The position numbers and the translations under genes are program-made. Below the pieces are notes generated by a model. It did no database searches, was not told the origin of the DNA, and was given only the letters and a program-made list of their open reading frames with translations. A stretch of DNA of 64,000 nt, taken from positions 1-64,000 of the forward strand of contig JBILVK010000001.1 in assembly GCA_044370475.1 (NCBI GenBank), read 5' to 3'. Source of the stretch: B1 sp044370475 (GTDB lineage: Bacteria > Bacteroidota > Bacteroidia > UKL13-3). Below are positions 16,130-23,930 of the stretch, piece by piece. Every line of letters starts with the position of its first letter. Position 1 is the first letter of the stretch.

Positions 16130-17365
16130 ATGCACAGTGCAGGATTAATCGACTCCTTTAGTGAGTTTAAAGAGTTCAAAAACATCGACCGCGCAACCAT
16201 GCAGCGCGTTTTGGAAGACGTTTTCCGTGGAATGTTGCGCAAACGCTTTAATAGCGACAACAATTTCGACGTGATTATCAATGACAAAAGTGGTGACTTA
16301 GAAATTTGGCAAAACCGTGCCATCGTTCACGATGGTGAGGTAGAAGATGAAAATACCCAAATATCCTATACAGATGCCATTAAAATTGAACCTGATTTTG
16401 AAATTGGTGAAGATGTAACCCAAGAAGTTGGTTTGCAAATATTTGGCAGAAGAGCCGTTCTTTCTGCTCGCCAAACCCTTTTATCGAAAGTACTTGAACT
16501 TGAAAAAGACGAATTTTATAAAAAGTATAAAGATCGTGTGGGCGAAGTTATTACAGGTGAAGTTTACCAAATCTGGAAAAAAGAAATCATGGTATTGGAT
16601 GATGAAGGTAACGAACTTTTATTGCCTAAAACTGAAATGATTCCAGCTGATTTCTACAAAAAAGGTGATTCAATACGTGCCGTTGTTGCTAAAGTTGAAA
16701 TGCACAATGGTAATCCAAGAATTATCCTGAGCAGAACAGCTCCTGTTTTCCTTGAGCGCTTGTTTGAACAAGAAGTTCCAGAGATTATTGACGGACTTAT
16801 TAGCATCAAAAAGATTGTGCGTGAGCCAGGTGAAAGGGCAAAAGTTGCTGTAGAAAGCTATGATGACCGTATTGATCCTGTTGGAGCCTGCGTTGGAATG
16901 AAAGGTTCTCGTATTCACGGTATCGTTCGTGAATTGAGAAACGAAAACATCGATGTAATTAACTATACTGGTAACCCAAGCCTTTTGGTTCAGCGCTCTT
17001 TAAGCCCTGCTAAAGTTACTTCCATTAAAATTGATGAGGCTAAAAAACGTGTTTCTGTTTACTTAAAACCAGACCAAGTTTCTTTGGCTATTGGTAAGGG
17101 CGGACATAATATTAAACTTGCTGGAAAATTAGCTGGCTACGAAATTGATGTGTATCGCGAAACAGAAAGTGAAGAGGAAGATATCGATCTTGACGAATTT
17201 AGCGATGAAATTGATAGCTGGATAATTGATGAATTAAAAGGCATCGGTCTAGATACAGCAAAAAGTGTGTTGGCAGTTCCTAACGAAGAACTTGTTAGAA
17301 GAACCGAATTAGAAGAGGAAACCGTTCAAGAAGTTCGCAGAATATTAGAAGCGGAATTTGAATAG
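16130..17365 (+). CDS. nusA: Transcription termination/antitermination factor NusA
   Basis: NusA binds RNA polymerase and controls pausing, termination and antitermination. The 411-residue protein has the N-terminal polymerase-binding domain (FSEFKEFKNIDRATMQRVL), an S1 domain (GEVITGEVYQIWKKEIMVL), KH1 (VGACVGMKGSRIHGIVREL) and KH2 (SLAIGKGGHNIKLA). A short helix-hairpin-helix-like tail follows (IGLDTAKSVLAVPNEELV). It lacks the long C-terminal acidic repeats of the E. coli protein, as is usual in Bacteroidota. It sits between rimP and infB. In E. coli NusA autoregulates this operon, which makes the leader hairpin a candidate target. Confidence 0.96.
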   Translation: MHSAGLIDSFSEFKEFKNIDRATMQRVLEDVFRGMLRKRFNSDNNFDVIINDKSGDLEIWQNRAIVHDGEVEDENTQISYTDAIKIEPDFEIGEDVTQEVGLQIFGRRAVLSARQTLLSKVLELEKDEFYKKYKDRVGEVITGEVYQIWKKEIMVLDDEGNELLLPKTEMIPADFYKKGDSIRAVVAKVEMHNGNPRIILSRTAPVFLERLFEQEVPEIIDGLISIKKIVREPGERAKVAVESYDDRIDPVGACVGMKGSRIHGIVRELRNENIDVINYTGNPSLLVQRSLSPAKVTSIKIDEAKKRVSVYLKPDQVSLAIGKGGHNIKLAGKLAGYEIDVYRETESEEEDIDLDEFSDEIDSWIIDELKGIGLDTAKSVLAVPNEELVRRTELEEETVQEVRRILEAEFE

Positions 17366-17446
17366 CCTACCTTTTTGGCTGAACATGTTGAATATCCATG
17401 AATAAAAACGATATTCGCAGTAATTTTTAGGAAGAAAAAGCGCAGA

Positions 17447-20400
17447 ATGAGCGAAACAATAGGTACAAAAAGAATTAATGCCGTAATGAAGGAACTCAAT
17501 GTGGGTATGACCACATTGGTTGAAGTATTGGCTAAAAAAGGACATGTCATTGAGGCCAAGCCTACTACGAAACTTTCAGAGGATCAATACTCGATTCTGA
17601 TGTCTGAATTCTCTTCGGAGAAAAAAGTAAAAGACGAGGCCAATAAACTTGGACGCGACAGGGCCAAGCCAAAAGATACAGTGCACGAATTGCCAAAAGC
17701 TAAGGCTGCTGCTATTGAAGAAGATGAGGAAGAAGATGGCATCCTTGTAAAATCAGGTCTGGTTAACTCCAATCAACCTGCCAAAAAAGTGGCTGAACCT
17801 ATTCAGGTTGAAAAACCAATTGAAGTTCCTGCACCTCCGCCGCCAGCTGTTGAACCCGTTAAGGAGATACCTGCGCCAGTGGTGGTTGAAAAACCTGTTG
17901 AAATTCCAACACCTACTCCTGTAGTTGAGGTTGTTGAAGCAAAAGTTGAAGAATCTAATGTTGAGGCAAAAGAAGAAAGTACTGGCGGATTAAAGGTGAT
18001 GGGCAAAATCGACTTAGATGCGCTCAAGAAACCAAAAGGAAAAGGTAAAAAGCCTGAACCTACTAAACCCGCTCCTCCGATTACTCCAGAGCCTCCTGTA
18101 AAAACAGAAATACCTGCAGTACCGACTCCTGTTGATAAAACAGTTGAAGTTGAAAGCAAAAAACCTGATGTTATTGAAACTGCTCCTGCTGCAAACGAAG
18201 AAAAACCATTTGCACCAGAACAATCTGAGGAAGCTACTGTTTCTGAAGTAAAATACGAAAAATTAGAAGGTCTTAAAGTAATGGGCAAGATTGTCCTTAA
18301 ACAAGATCCTCCTCCTAAAAAACAAAATCCTGTTGCAAGCAGCGATGACCCTAACGGGAAACGTAAACGTAAACGCAAACAAATTGGTGGAGACCAGCCA
18401 GGAACCAATCGCGTAGATCCAAATAAACCTGCCGATCCAAACCGCCCTCGTCCGCCATACCAAGGTAATAACAACAACAATAACAGAGGTCCAGGTGGAC
18501 CAGGTAACAACCAAGGTGGTGGAAATCGCTTTGGAAATAATAGAGGTCCGGGCGGACCAGGTAATAACCGTTTTGGGAAACCTGAAGAAAAAACTGAAAT
18601 TAGCGATAAGGAAATTCAGGATAAATTAAAAGCCACTCTTGCACGCCTTAACCCAGGTAGCAAGAACCCTAATATTGGTGCTGTTCGATCTAAACTCCGC
18701 AAGCAAAAACGCGACTTCAAAGCCAACGAGCGTGAAGAAGCAATGATGCAAGAGGAAATGGAGAAAAACAAATTGAAGGTAACAGAATTTGTAACGGCCA
18801 ATGAATTGGCGCAAATGATGAACCTTCAAGTAACCCAAATTATTAGCGCTTGTATGAGCCTTGGTATGATGGTTTCCATTAACCAACGTTTAGATGCCGA
18901 AACCATTGCCATTGTTGCAGAAGAATTTGGCTTTGAAGTAGAATTTGTTTCTGCCGAAATGGTTGAAGCCGTTGAGGAAGAAATTGATGAGCCTGATACA
19001 CTCATCCATCGTGCTCCTATCGTTACCGTAATGGGTCACGTAGATCATGGTAAAACATCTTTACTAGATTATGTGCGTAGCGCAAATGTTGTAAAAGGTG
19101 AAGCGGGTGGTATCACACAGCATATTGGTGCATACGCGGTGACACTCGAAAATGGCAAAAAAATCACCTTCCTTGATACACCTGGTCACGAAGCGTTTAC
19201 CGCAATGCGTGCTCGTGGTGCTAAGGTTACAGATATCGTAATTATTGTAATTGCCGCGGATGATAGCGTAATGCCTCAAACAAAAGAGGCTATTAGCCAC
19301 GCACAAGCTGCAGGCGTTCCAATTATTTTTGCCTTAAATAAGATTGACCGCGAAGCGGCTAATCCAGATAGAATTCGCGAACAACTTTCGGCCATGAATA
19401 TCTTGGTGGAAGAATGGGGTGGTAAATATCAGTGCCAAGAAATTTCTGCTAAAAAAGGAGTAGGTATCGAAACTTTATTAGAAAAAGTATTGCTTGAAGC
19501 AGAAATGTTAGAGCTAAAAGCTAATCCTAATAAACGTGCTGTTGGTTCAATTATTGAGGCAACCTTAGATAAAGGTAGAGGTATTGTTACTACCGTTATG
19601 GTGCAAAGTGGTACCATGAAAGTAGGAGATCCATTATTGGCGGGTACAAACAATGGTCGCGTTAGGGCAATGTTTGATGAGCGTGGTAAGAAAATGACTG
19701 TCGCTGGACCAAGTACACCTGTGATGATCCTTGGTTTTGATGGAGCTCCGCAAGCGGGTGATAGGTTTATTGTTACTAAAAATGAACAAGAGGCCAAAGA
19801 AATTGCCAATAAACGTCAACAGTTACAACGTGAGCAAGGTATTCGTACCAATAAGCATATTACTTTAGATGAAATTGGAAGACGTCTTGCCATTGGAAAC
19901 TTTAAAGAGCTTAACGTTATTGTTAAAGGCGACGTGGATGGTTCTGTAGAAGCATTAGCAGACTCATTAATTAAACTATCAACGCCAGAAGTTCAGTTAA
20001 GTGTAATTTATAAAGCGGTTGGTCAAATTTCTGAGAGCGATGTAATGTTGGCTTCTGCTTCAGATGCTATCATCGTGGGCTTCCAGGTAAGGCCTAGTCC
20101 GCAAGCTAGAAAATTAGCAGAAAATGAATCAATCGACATCAGACTATACTCTGTAATTTACAACGCAATAGAAGAGATTAAATCGGCTATTGAAGGTATG
20201 TTGGCTCCTACCATTGAAGAGAAGATTCTTGGAAACGCCCAAATTCGTGAGGTGTTCAAAATCACCAAAGTGGGTACAGTTGCCGGTTGTATGGTTACAG
20301 ATGGTAAATTGGTTAGAAATGCCAAAATCCGCTTGATTCGCGACGGTGTAGTAGTATTCTCTGGCGCACTTTCTTCTTTGAAACGTTTCAAAGACGACGC

Positions 20401-20518
20401 AAAAGAAGTTGCTACTGGATTTGATTGCGGTTTAACCATCAACAATTACAACGACTTAAGAGAAGGTGATTATGTAGAGGCTTACGAAGAAGTTGAAGTA
20501 AAACGTACATTAAAATAA
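17447..20518 (+). CDS. infB: Translation initiation factor IF-2
   Basis: IF-2 is the GTPase that brings initiator tRNA to the ribosome. The 1023-residue protein is long for the family because of a roughly 380-residue low-complexity N-terminus. This is rich in Pro/Val/Glu/Lys, with a repeated LKVMGKI element and an Asn/Gly-rich patch (GNNNNNNRGPGGPGNNQG). An IF2_N-type domain follows, and then the G domain with GHVDHGKT at 530-537, DTPGHEAF and NKID. Domains II-IV follow to the end at VKRTLK. It is the third gene of the rimP-nusA-infB operon and is followed by a strong terminator. Confidence 0.97.
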   Translation: MSETIGTKRINAVMKELNVGMTTLVEVLAKKGHVIEAKPTTKLSEDQYSILMSEFSSEKKVKDEANKLGRDRAKPKDTVHELPKAKAAAIEEDEEEDGILVKSGLVNSNQPAKKVAEPIQVEKPIEVPAPPPPAVEPVKEIPAPVVVEKPVEIPTPTPVVEVVEAKVEESNVEAKEESTGGLKVMGKIDLDALKKPKGKGKKPEPTKPAPPITPEPPVKTEIPAVPTPVDKTVEVESKKPDVIETAPAANEEKPFAPEQSEEATVSEVKYEKLEGLKVMGKIVLKQDPPPKKQNPVASSDDPNGKRKRKRKQIGGDQPGTNRVDPNKPADPNRPRPPYQGNNNNNNRGPGGPGNNQGGGNRFGNNRGPGGPGNNRFGKPEEKTEISDKEIQDKLKATLARLNPGSKNPNIGAVRSKLRKQKRDFKANEREEAMMQEEMEKNKLKVTEFVTANELAQMMNLQVTQIISACMSLGMMVSINQRLDAETIAIVAEEFGFEVEFVSAEMVEAVEEEIDEPDTLIHRAPIVTVMGHVDHGKTSLLDYVRSANVVKGEAGGITQHIGAYAVTLENGKKITFLDTPGHEAFTAMRARGAKVTDIVIIVIAADDSVMPQTKEAISHAQAAGVPIIFALNKIDREAANPDRIREQLSAMNILVEEWGGKYQCQEISAKKGVGIETLLEKVLLEAEMLELKANPNKRAVGSIIEATLDKGRGIVTTVMVQSGTMKVGDPLLAGTNNGRVRAMFDERGKKMTVAGPSTPVMILGFDGAPQAGDRFIVTKNEQEAKEIANKRQQLQREQGIRTNKHITLDEIGRRLAIGNFKELNVIVKGDVDGSVEALADSLIKLSTPEVQLSVIYKAVGQISESDVMLASASDAIIVGFQVRPSPQARKLAENESIDIRLYSVIYNAIEEIKSAIEGMLAPTIEEKILGNAQIREVFKITKVGTVAGCMVTDGKLVRNAKIRLIRDGVVVFSGALSSLKRFKDDAKEVATGFDCGLTINNYNDLREGDYVEAYEEVEVKRTLK

Positions 20519-20520
20519 GT

Positions 20521-20536
20521 TTCGGTTTGAACCGAA
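20521..20536. repeat. Dispersed palindrome TTCGGTT-TG-AACCGAA
   Basis: This has 7-base perfect inverted arms with a 2-base spacer, placed directly after the infB stop and before its terminator. It is one of ten related sites in the window. Confidence 0.75.
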
Positions 20537-20540
20537 CACA

Positions 20541-20587
20541 CATAAAAAAAAGAGGCTGTTTACGTTAAACAGCCTCTTTTTTTATGT
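20541..20587. terminator. Intrinsic terminator after infB
   Basis: A stem of agaggctgttta paired with taaacagcctct has A and T runs on either side. The symmetry allows it to act on both strands, serving infB and possibly the convergent YHYH operon. Confidence 0.92.
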
Positions 20588-20599
20588 CATATAATTGGA

Positions 20600-20614
20600 T
20601 TGGTTCAGACCGAA
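20600..20614. repeat. Dispersed palindrome-family site TTGGTTCAGACCGAA
   Basis: It shares the 12-base core GGTTCAGACCGA with sites at 23033, 39324 (reverse), 41317 and 49332 (reverse). It lies between the infB terminator and the 3' end of the YHYH gene. Confidence 0.7.
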
Positions 20615-20655
20615 AAAAAATCTGATAACCCGCCAAGATCGAAATTTCTCGGATA

Positions 20656-22017
20656 CTATTTAGTCAATATTAACTTTGTATTCGATACATGCCTATCGCC
20701 CGTTACACGTATGATATACTCGCCTTGATACAAAGTTCTGGTATCAAAATAAGCAATGGTGCTGCCTTGCAAAATTTTGCTAGTCTGAACCAAACGTCCT
20801 TGCAAATCGAACAATTCTACCAGTAAATCTGAACTGGTTAAACCCGCACTTTGAACCGCAACCAAATCATTGGCAGGGTTTGGATAAACAGATATTTGCA
20901 AACTTTGTACTTGCACATTTTCCAAGCCAGTTGCACCTGGCTTATAAATGCTAACCGCTTCTGTTATGGAGCTTACTTTAGATGCCGCTTTCTGACCATA
21001 ATAAGTTGGTCCAACCAAATAAGGATATGCAGAATTCCAACTTACATCTACAGTTGCAAAGTAACAGTAAATCCCATTTGGATATTCTGGAGTAACACAA
21101 AACCTTCCGTTATGACTGTCTAAATAATCTTGTGAGGAAGCGACAGGAACAGTGAATTCATAGTCTTCTCTAAACAAACCTAAAGGATAGGTGGTACTTA
21201 CATCTGGACCAGCAGTTACCGTTGCACCTGTATATAGTGTTGTGCGTTTGGTAATGTTACGCAAGGTAAAACTAGATTTCATGCGCGTTATTTCTCCAGT
21301 TCCATCAGCATTCTTATAAGCATAAGCGCCATAAACTGGGAAACCATCATAGGCAAAGCCAATAAGCGGCGAATGCTGAGTAGAATCAATTACATACAAT
21401 CCATCTGCATCGTATAAATTACAGATGGTAGATATCACGGTTTTATCCAATTTAAATGCACTTGGATTTTGGTGGTGGTGGTAATTACCCATTGCTGGAT
21501 GCCCTTTGGCACAATCGAAACCACCGCGCTCCGCAACAATTGCATCTCGGTTCCAAACACCATCTCCCATACCACCTAATGGACCACCTTTTAATGAATT
21601 ACTAGAATTCTGCCACGAAACACCATCACGGTAATCAAACATGGCTACACCATTGGTAAAAAGTCCAATATTGCCACCAGAAGTAGCAGTTGGGGTACCG
21701 GTATTTTCAACAGGCGTTAAGGTCATTTTGAAAATGGCGTTCTGACTGGTAGTAAGTGATGGGTTGCCATCCAAAAAGGGTCCAGTAACATAAGCTGGCA
21801 CCCCATTGGTTCTTATATACACAGAAGTAGCAGAATAATAAACACCCAAGACATTTGCAGAATCTGCATCGTTTATGGCTGTTGAATTATTCTTTATATA
21901 ATGCCTACCCTTAATTCCAGTAGTATTTTGCAACCAAGATTTAATGGCAGGATTGTTTTGTGCAAAGCTTCCTATGCCTATTGCAAGGAAGACGAAGATA
22001 AAAAAATTGCGTTTCAT
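20656..22017 (-). CDS. YHYH domain protein with T9SS type A sorting domain
   Basis: This 453-residue exported protein has a signal peptide of about 20 residues (FLAIGIGSFAQ). A large domain matches the YHYH family: GGMGDGVWNRDAIVAERG, then the histidine-rich NYHHHQNP near residues 178-185, with GFAYDGFPVYGAY downstream. The C-terminus, from YPNPANDLVAVQS to KLILTK, is a T9SS type A sorting domain, so the protein should reach the cell surface. YHYH function is not established; clustered histidines suggest metal binding. It is the last gene of a set with a diheme MbnH/MauG-like protein and an MbnP-like protein, which makes a copper-related role plausible. The gap to the upstream gene is 48 bases. 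Confidence 0.85.
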   Translation of the reverse strand: MKRNFFIFVFLAIGIGSFAQNNPAIKSWLQNTTGIKGRHYIKNNSTAINDADSANVLGVYYSATSVYIRTNGVPAYVTGPFLDGNPSLTTSQNAIFKMTLTPVENTGTPTATSGGNIGLFTNGVAMFDYRDGVSWQNSSNSLKGGPLGGMGDGVWNRDAIVAERGGFDCAKGHPAMGNYHHHQNPSAFKLDKTVISTICNLYDADGLYVIDSTQHSPLIGFAYDGFPVYGAYAYKNADGTGEITRMKSSFTLRNITKRTTLYTGATVTAGPDVSTTYPLGLFREDYEFTVPVASSQDYLDSHNGRFCVTPEYPNGIYCYFATVDVSWNSAYPYLVGPTYYGQKAASKVSSITEAVSIYKPGATGLENVQVQSLQISVYPNPANDLVAVQSAGLTSSDLLVELFDLQGRLVQTSKILQGSTIAYFDTRTLYQGEYIIRVTGDRHVSNTKLILTK

Positions 22018-22065
22018 CGTTTTATAATTTAAATGTTTAGGTTTTGTCTGTTAGACGCGTAAAAA

Positions 22066-23103
22066 TCATCTTCCCTTCGGTTCAGCAAAAAATACTTCTT
22101 TGGGATAGGCAAAATTTGAATTAAAAAGAAAATGTCTGTCATTAAGCGAAATCAAAAAAGCAGTCAAATCTACCTTATCATTTGAACTCAAAACAATGGG
22201 TACCCTTAATTGTTTTGCCAAATTCCCAGATGAACTTTTTACAGCTGTATAGTGCGCCAACACTTGCGTTAAAGTTGTAAACCTACCATCATGCATATAC
22301 GGGTAAGAATAGGAAATATTGCGCAAAGTAGGTACCTTAAACTTAAAGGAATCATTGGGGTTCTGGCTGATCCGATAACGCCCATAATCATTTAGAGAAG
22401 GGTCTACACTTAAACCATTGTTCTCAAATTGTAGATTGGTAAACAAAGGTTCTGTGTGACAACTGTTGCAATGCTTTTTAAATAAGGCATAGCCTTTTTG
22501 TTCTTGCTCAGTAAACTTGCTATCTCCCCGCATAACAGAATCATACTTAGATTCTGCACTTACCAAGGTTATCATAAATTGCGATATAGATTTCAATACG
22601 CGTTCACCTGTTACCAAACTATCTTGATATGCCGCATAAAACAAACTTTGGTACCTAGGCAAGGCTTGCAATTTACCAACCAAACTTCCCATGTTTTCAC
22701 CCATTTCACTCGGGTTACTAATGGGTGCCAAGGCTTGCATGTCTAAATGATTAATGGCTCCATCCCACATGAAATTTTGATGCCAAGCTAGGTTCATCAA
22801 TGCGGGTGAATTGCGTGTGCCTATGCTATCAAAAATACCGTGACTCAAAGCGTGATCTACATGTGTAAATGCATTGTATGGCGAATGACAATTGGCACAT
22901 GAAACTAAATTATTCTTAGATAAAATTGGGTCGTAAAATAAAACCCTTCCCAACAATACACGCTCCTTGCTCAATGGGTTTTTGTTAAAATCATAAACGG
23001 GATTTGGCCAATGCTTGGGCGCAACAAAAATTGGTTCAGACCGAAACCCAAAAGAACAAATGACAATCACAAGGAGGCTTGTTATTAAAGTGCGTGCTTT
23101 CAT
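22066..23103 (-). CDS. Diheme cytochrome c peroxidase / MbnH-MauG-like protein
   Basis: This 345-residue exported protein has two CxxCH heme-binding motifs, CANCH (Cys69, Cys72, His73) and CNSCH (Cys212, Cys215, His216). It also has the family segments RVLFYDPILSKNN, IGTRNSPALMN, FMWDGAI and KVPTLRNISYSYPYMHDG. These place it in the bacterial diheme cytochrome c peroxidase/MauG/MbnH superfamily. Its start overlaps the stop of an MbnP-like gene by 4 bases. That pairing is the known MbnP-MbnH arrangement, in which MbnH oxidises a tryptophan of MbnP to kynurenine to create a copper site. MbnH-like activity is therefore favoured over plain peroxide removal. The signal peptide ends near residue 22, where a copy of the dispersed palindrome lies. 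Confidence 0.85.
   Translation of the reverse strand: MKARTLITSLLVIVICSFGFRSEPIFVAPKHWPNPVYDFNKNPLSKERVLLGRVLFYDPILSKNNLVSCANCHSPYNAFTHVDHALSHGIFDSIGTRNSPALMNLAWHQNFMWDGAINHLDMQALAPISNPSEMGENMGSLVGKLQALPRYQSLFYAAYQDSLVTGERVLKSISQFMITLVSAESKYDSVMRGDSKFTEQEQKGYALFKKHCNSCHTEPLFTNLQFENNGLSVDPSLNDYGRYRISQNPNDSFKFKVPTLRNISYSYPYMHDGRFTTLTQVLAHYTAVKSSSGNLAKQLRVPIVLSSNDKVDLTAFLISLNDRHFLFNSNFAYPKEVFFAEPKGR
23031..23045. repeat. Dispersed palindrome-family site TTGGTTCAGACCGAA in the diheme gene
   Basis: This matches 20600-20614 exactly over 15 bases. It falls in the codons around the signal-peptide cleavage region, where sequence constraint is weak. Confidence 0.7.
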
Positions 23104-23846
23104 GGATTACCTATGCGTATCGATTCTTTAAGTAATTGCGAGAGTCTAAGTGCTTCCAAAGAAGGCGACATAATGTGGTGTGTGGTGCTAAAATCTACCT
23201 GCTTCAACACATTTTTAAGATCTAAAATAACTTCAACACTAGATTTATTATTCGCATCCAAAACAATTTGCTGGCAGGCCAAAAATGGATATTGGTATCC
23301 GCCCAAGTGAAATTGAAATGCATTATTTTTTGAAGAATAGGTAGCAGATTTTCCCTCCCATTTAAAATTTATATAACCGCTTTGCCATGTCCAATACATC
23401 CCTTTGCTAGGGTCAAGATCCCCTCCCAAAGCCCCAGAAACATTGGTAACACTATCAATCCCCAAATCAAAGGCAATTTGCGTATAAACTATATCCTTGG
23501 GAACTTGCAAATCCCATCTCATACTTTCTGCATGCGCCAAATCCAACAAGTGAAAACTGTTCTCTTCCTGCCATACAACTTGTTGGTGATGCAGCAAGCG
23601 CACTTTTGAAATATACCAAGCAAGCGTTTGAATTTGAATGCTGTCCTTTTCTTGATAATAAGCCTTCTTGTTACCCTGAATAAATAGGCTATCTGTGCGG
23701 GCATACAAAAACCATTGCTGGTTATTTGCAATAGTTAGCTCTCCAAACACAGGCTTAAATACAAGAGGCAACATACGCACTTGTGCAGCGAGTTGGCTCA
23801 ACAGCAATACATAAAAAATTAAAATAAGTCTATATTTCATTACCAA
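23100..23846 (-). CDS. MbnP-like copper-binding periplasmic protein
   Basis: This 248-residue protein has a signal peptide (LILIFYVLLLSQLAAQ). The mature part matches the MbnP family: FKPVFGELTI near the start, TLAWYISKVRLL, then GGDLDPSKGMYWTWQSGYI and a FQFHLGGYQYP segment. It has many tryptophans, one or more of which could be the residue oxidised by an MbnH partner. MbnP proteins bind copper in the periplasm after tryptophan-to-kynurenine conversion. The overlapping diheme gene downstream (4 bases) supports the assignment strongly. The true start may be the second ATG two codons later (MKYRL). No methanobactin genes or TonB receptor are next to it. Which tryptophan is modified cannot be told by eye. 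Confidence 0.82.
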   Translation of the reverse strand: MVMKYRLILIFYVLLLSQLAAQVRMLPLVFKPVFGELTIANNQQWFLYARTDSLFIQGNKKAYYQEKDSIQIQTLAWYISKVRLLHHQQVVWQEENSFHLLDLAHAESMRWDLQVPKDIVYTQIAFDLGIDSVTNVSGALGGDLDPSKGMYWTWQSGYINFKWEGKSATYSSKNNAFQFHLGGYQYPFLACQQIVLDANNKSSVEVILDLKNVLKQVDFSTTHHIMSPSLEALRLSQLLKESIRIGNP

Positions 23847-23930
23847 GTAGCAAGATATTAAATACCTAGCAATGAATTAGACGATAAATAGGTAGAAACC
23901 CTTTTGTGACCAATAAATCAGAAAAAAGAA

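Noticed and set aside
17803..18514. Long antisense frames opposite the infB N-terminus
   Set aside because: They mirror the low-complexity Pro/Gly/Asn-rich coding sequence of infB and have no family features.
18475..18570. Asn/Gly repeats in infB as a tandem-repeat element
   Set aside because: They are part of the disordered IF-2 linker, common in Bacteroidota, and not a separate DNA repeat.
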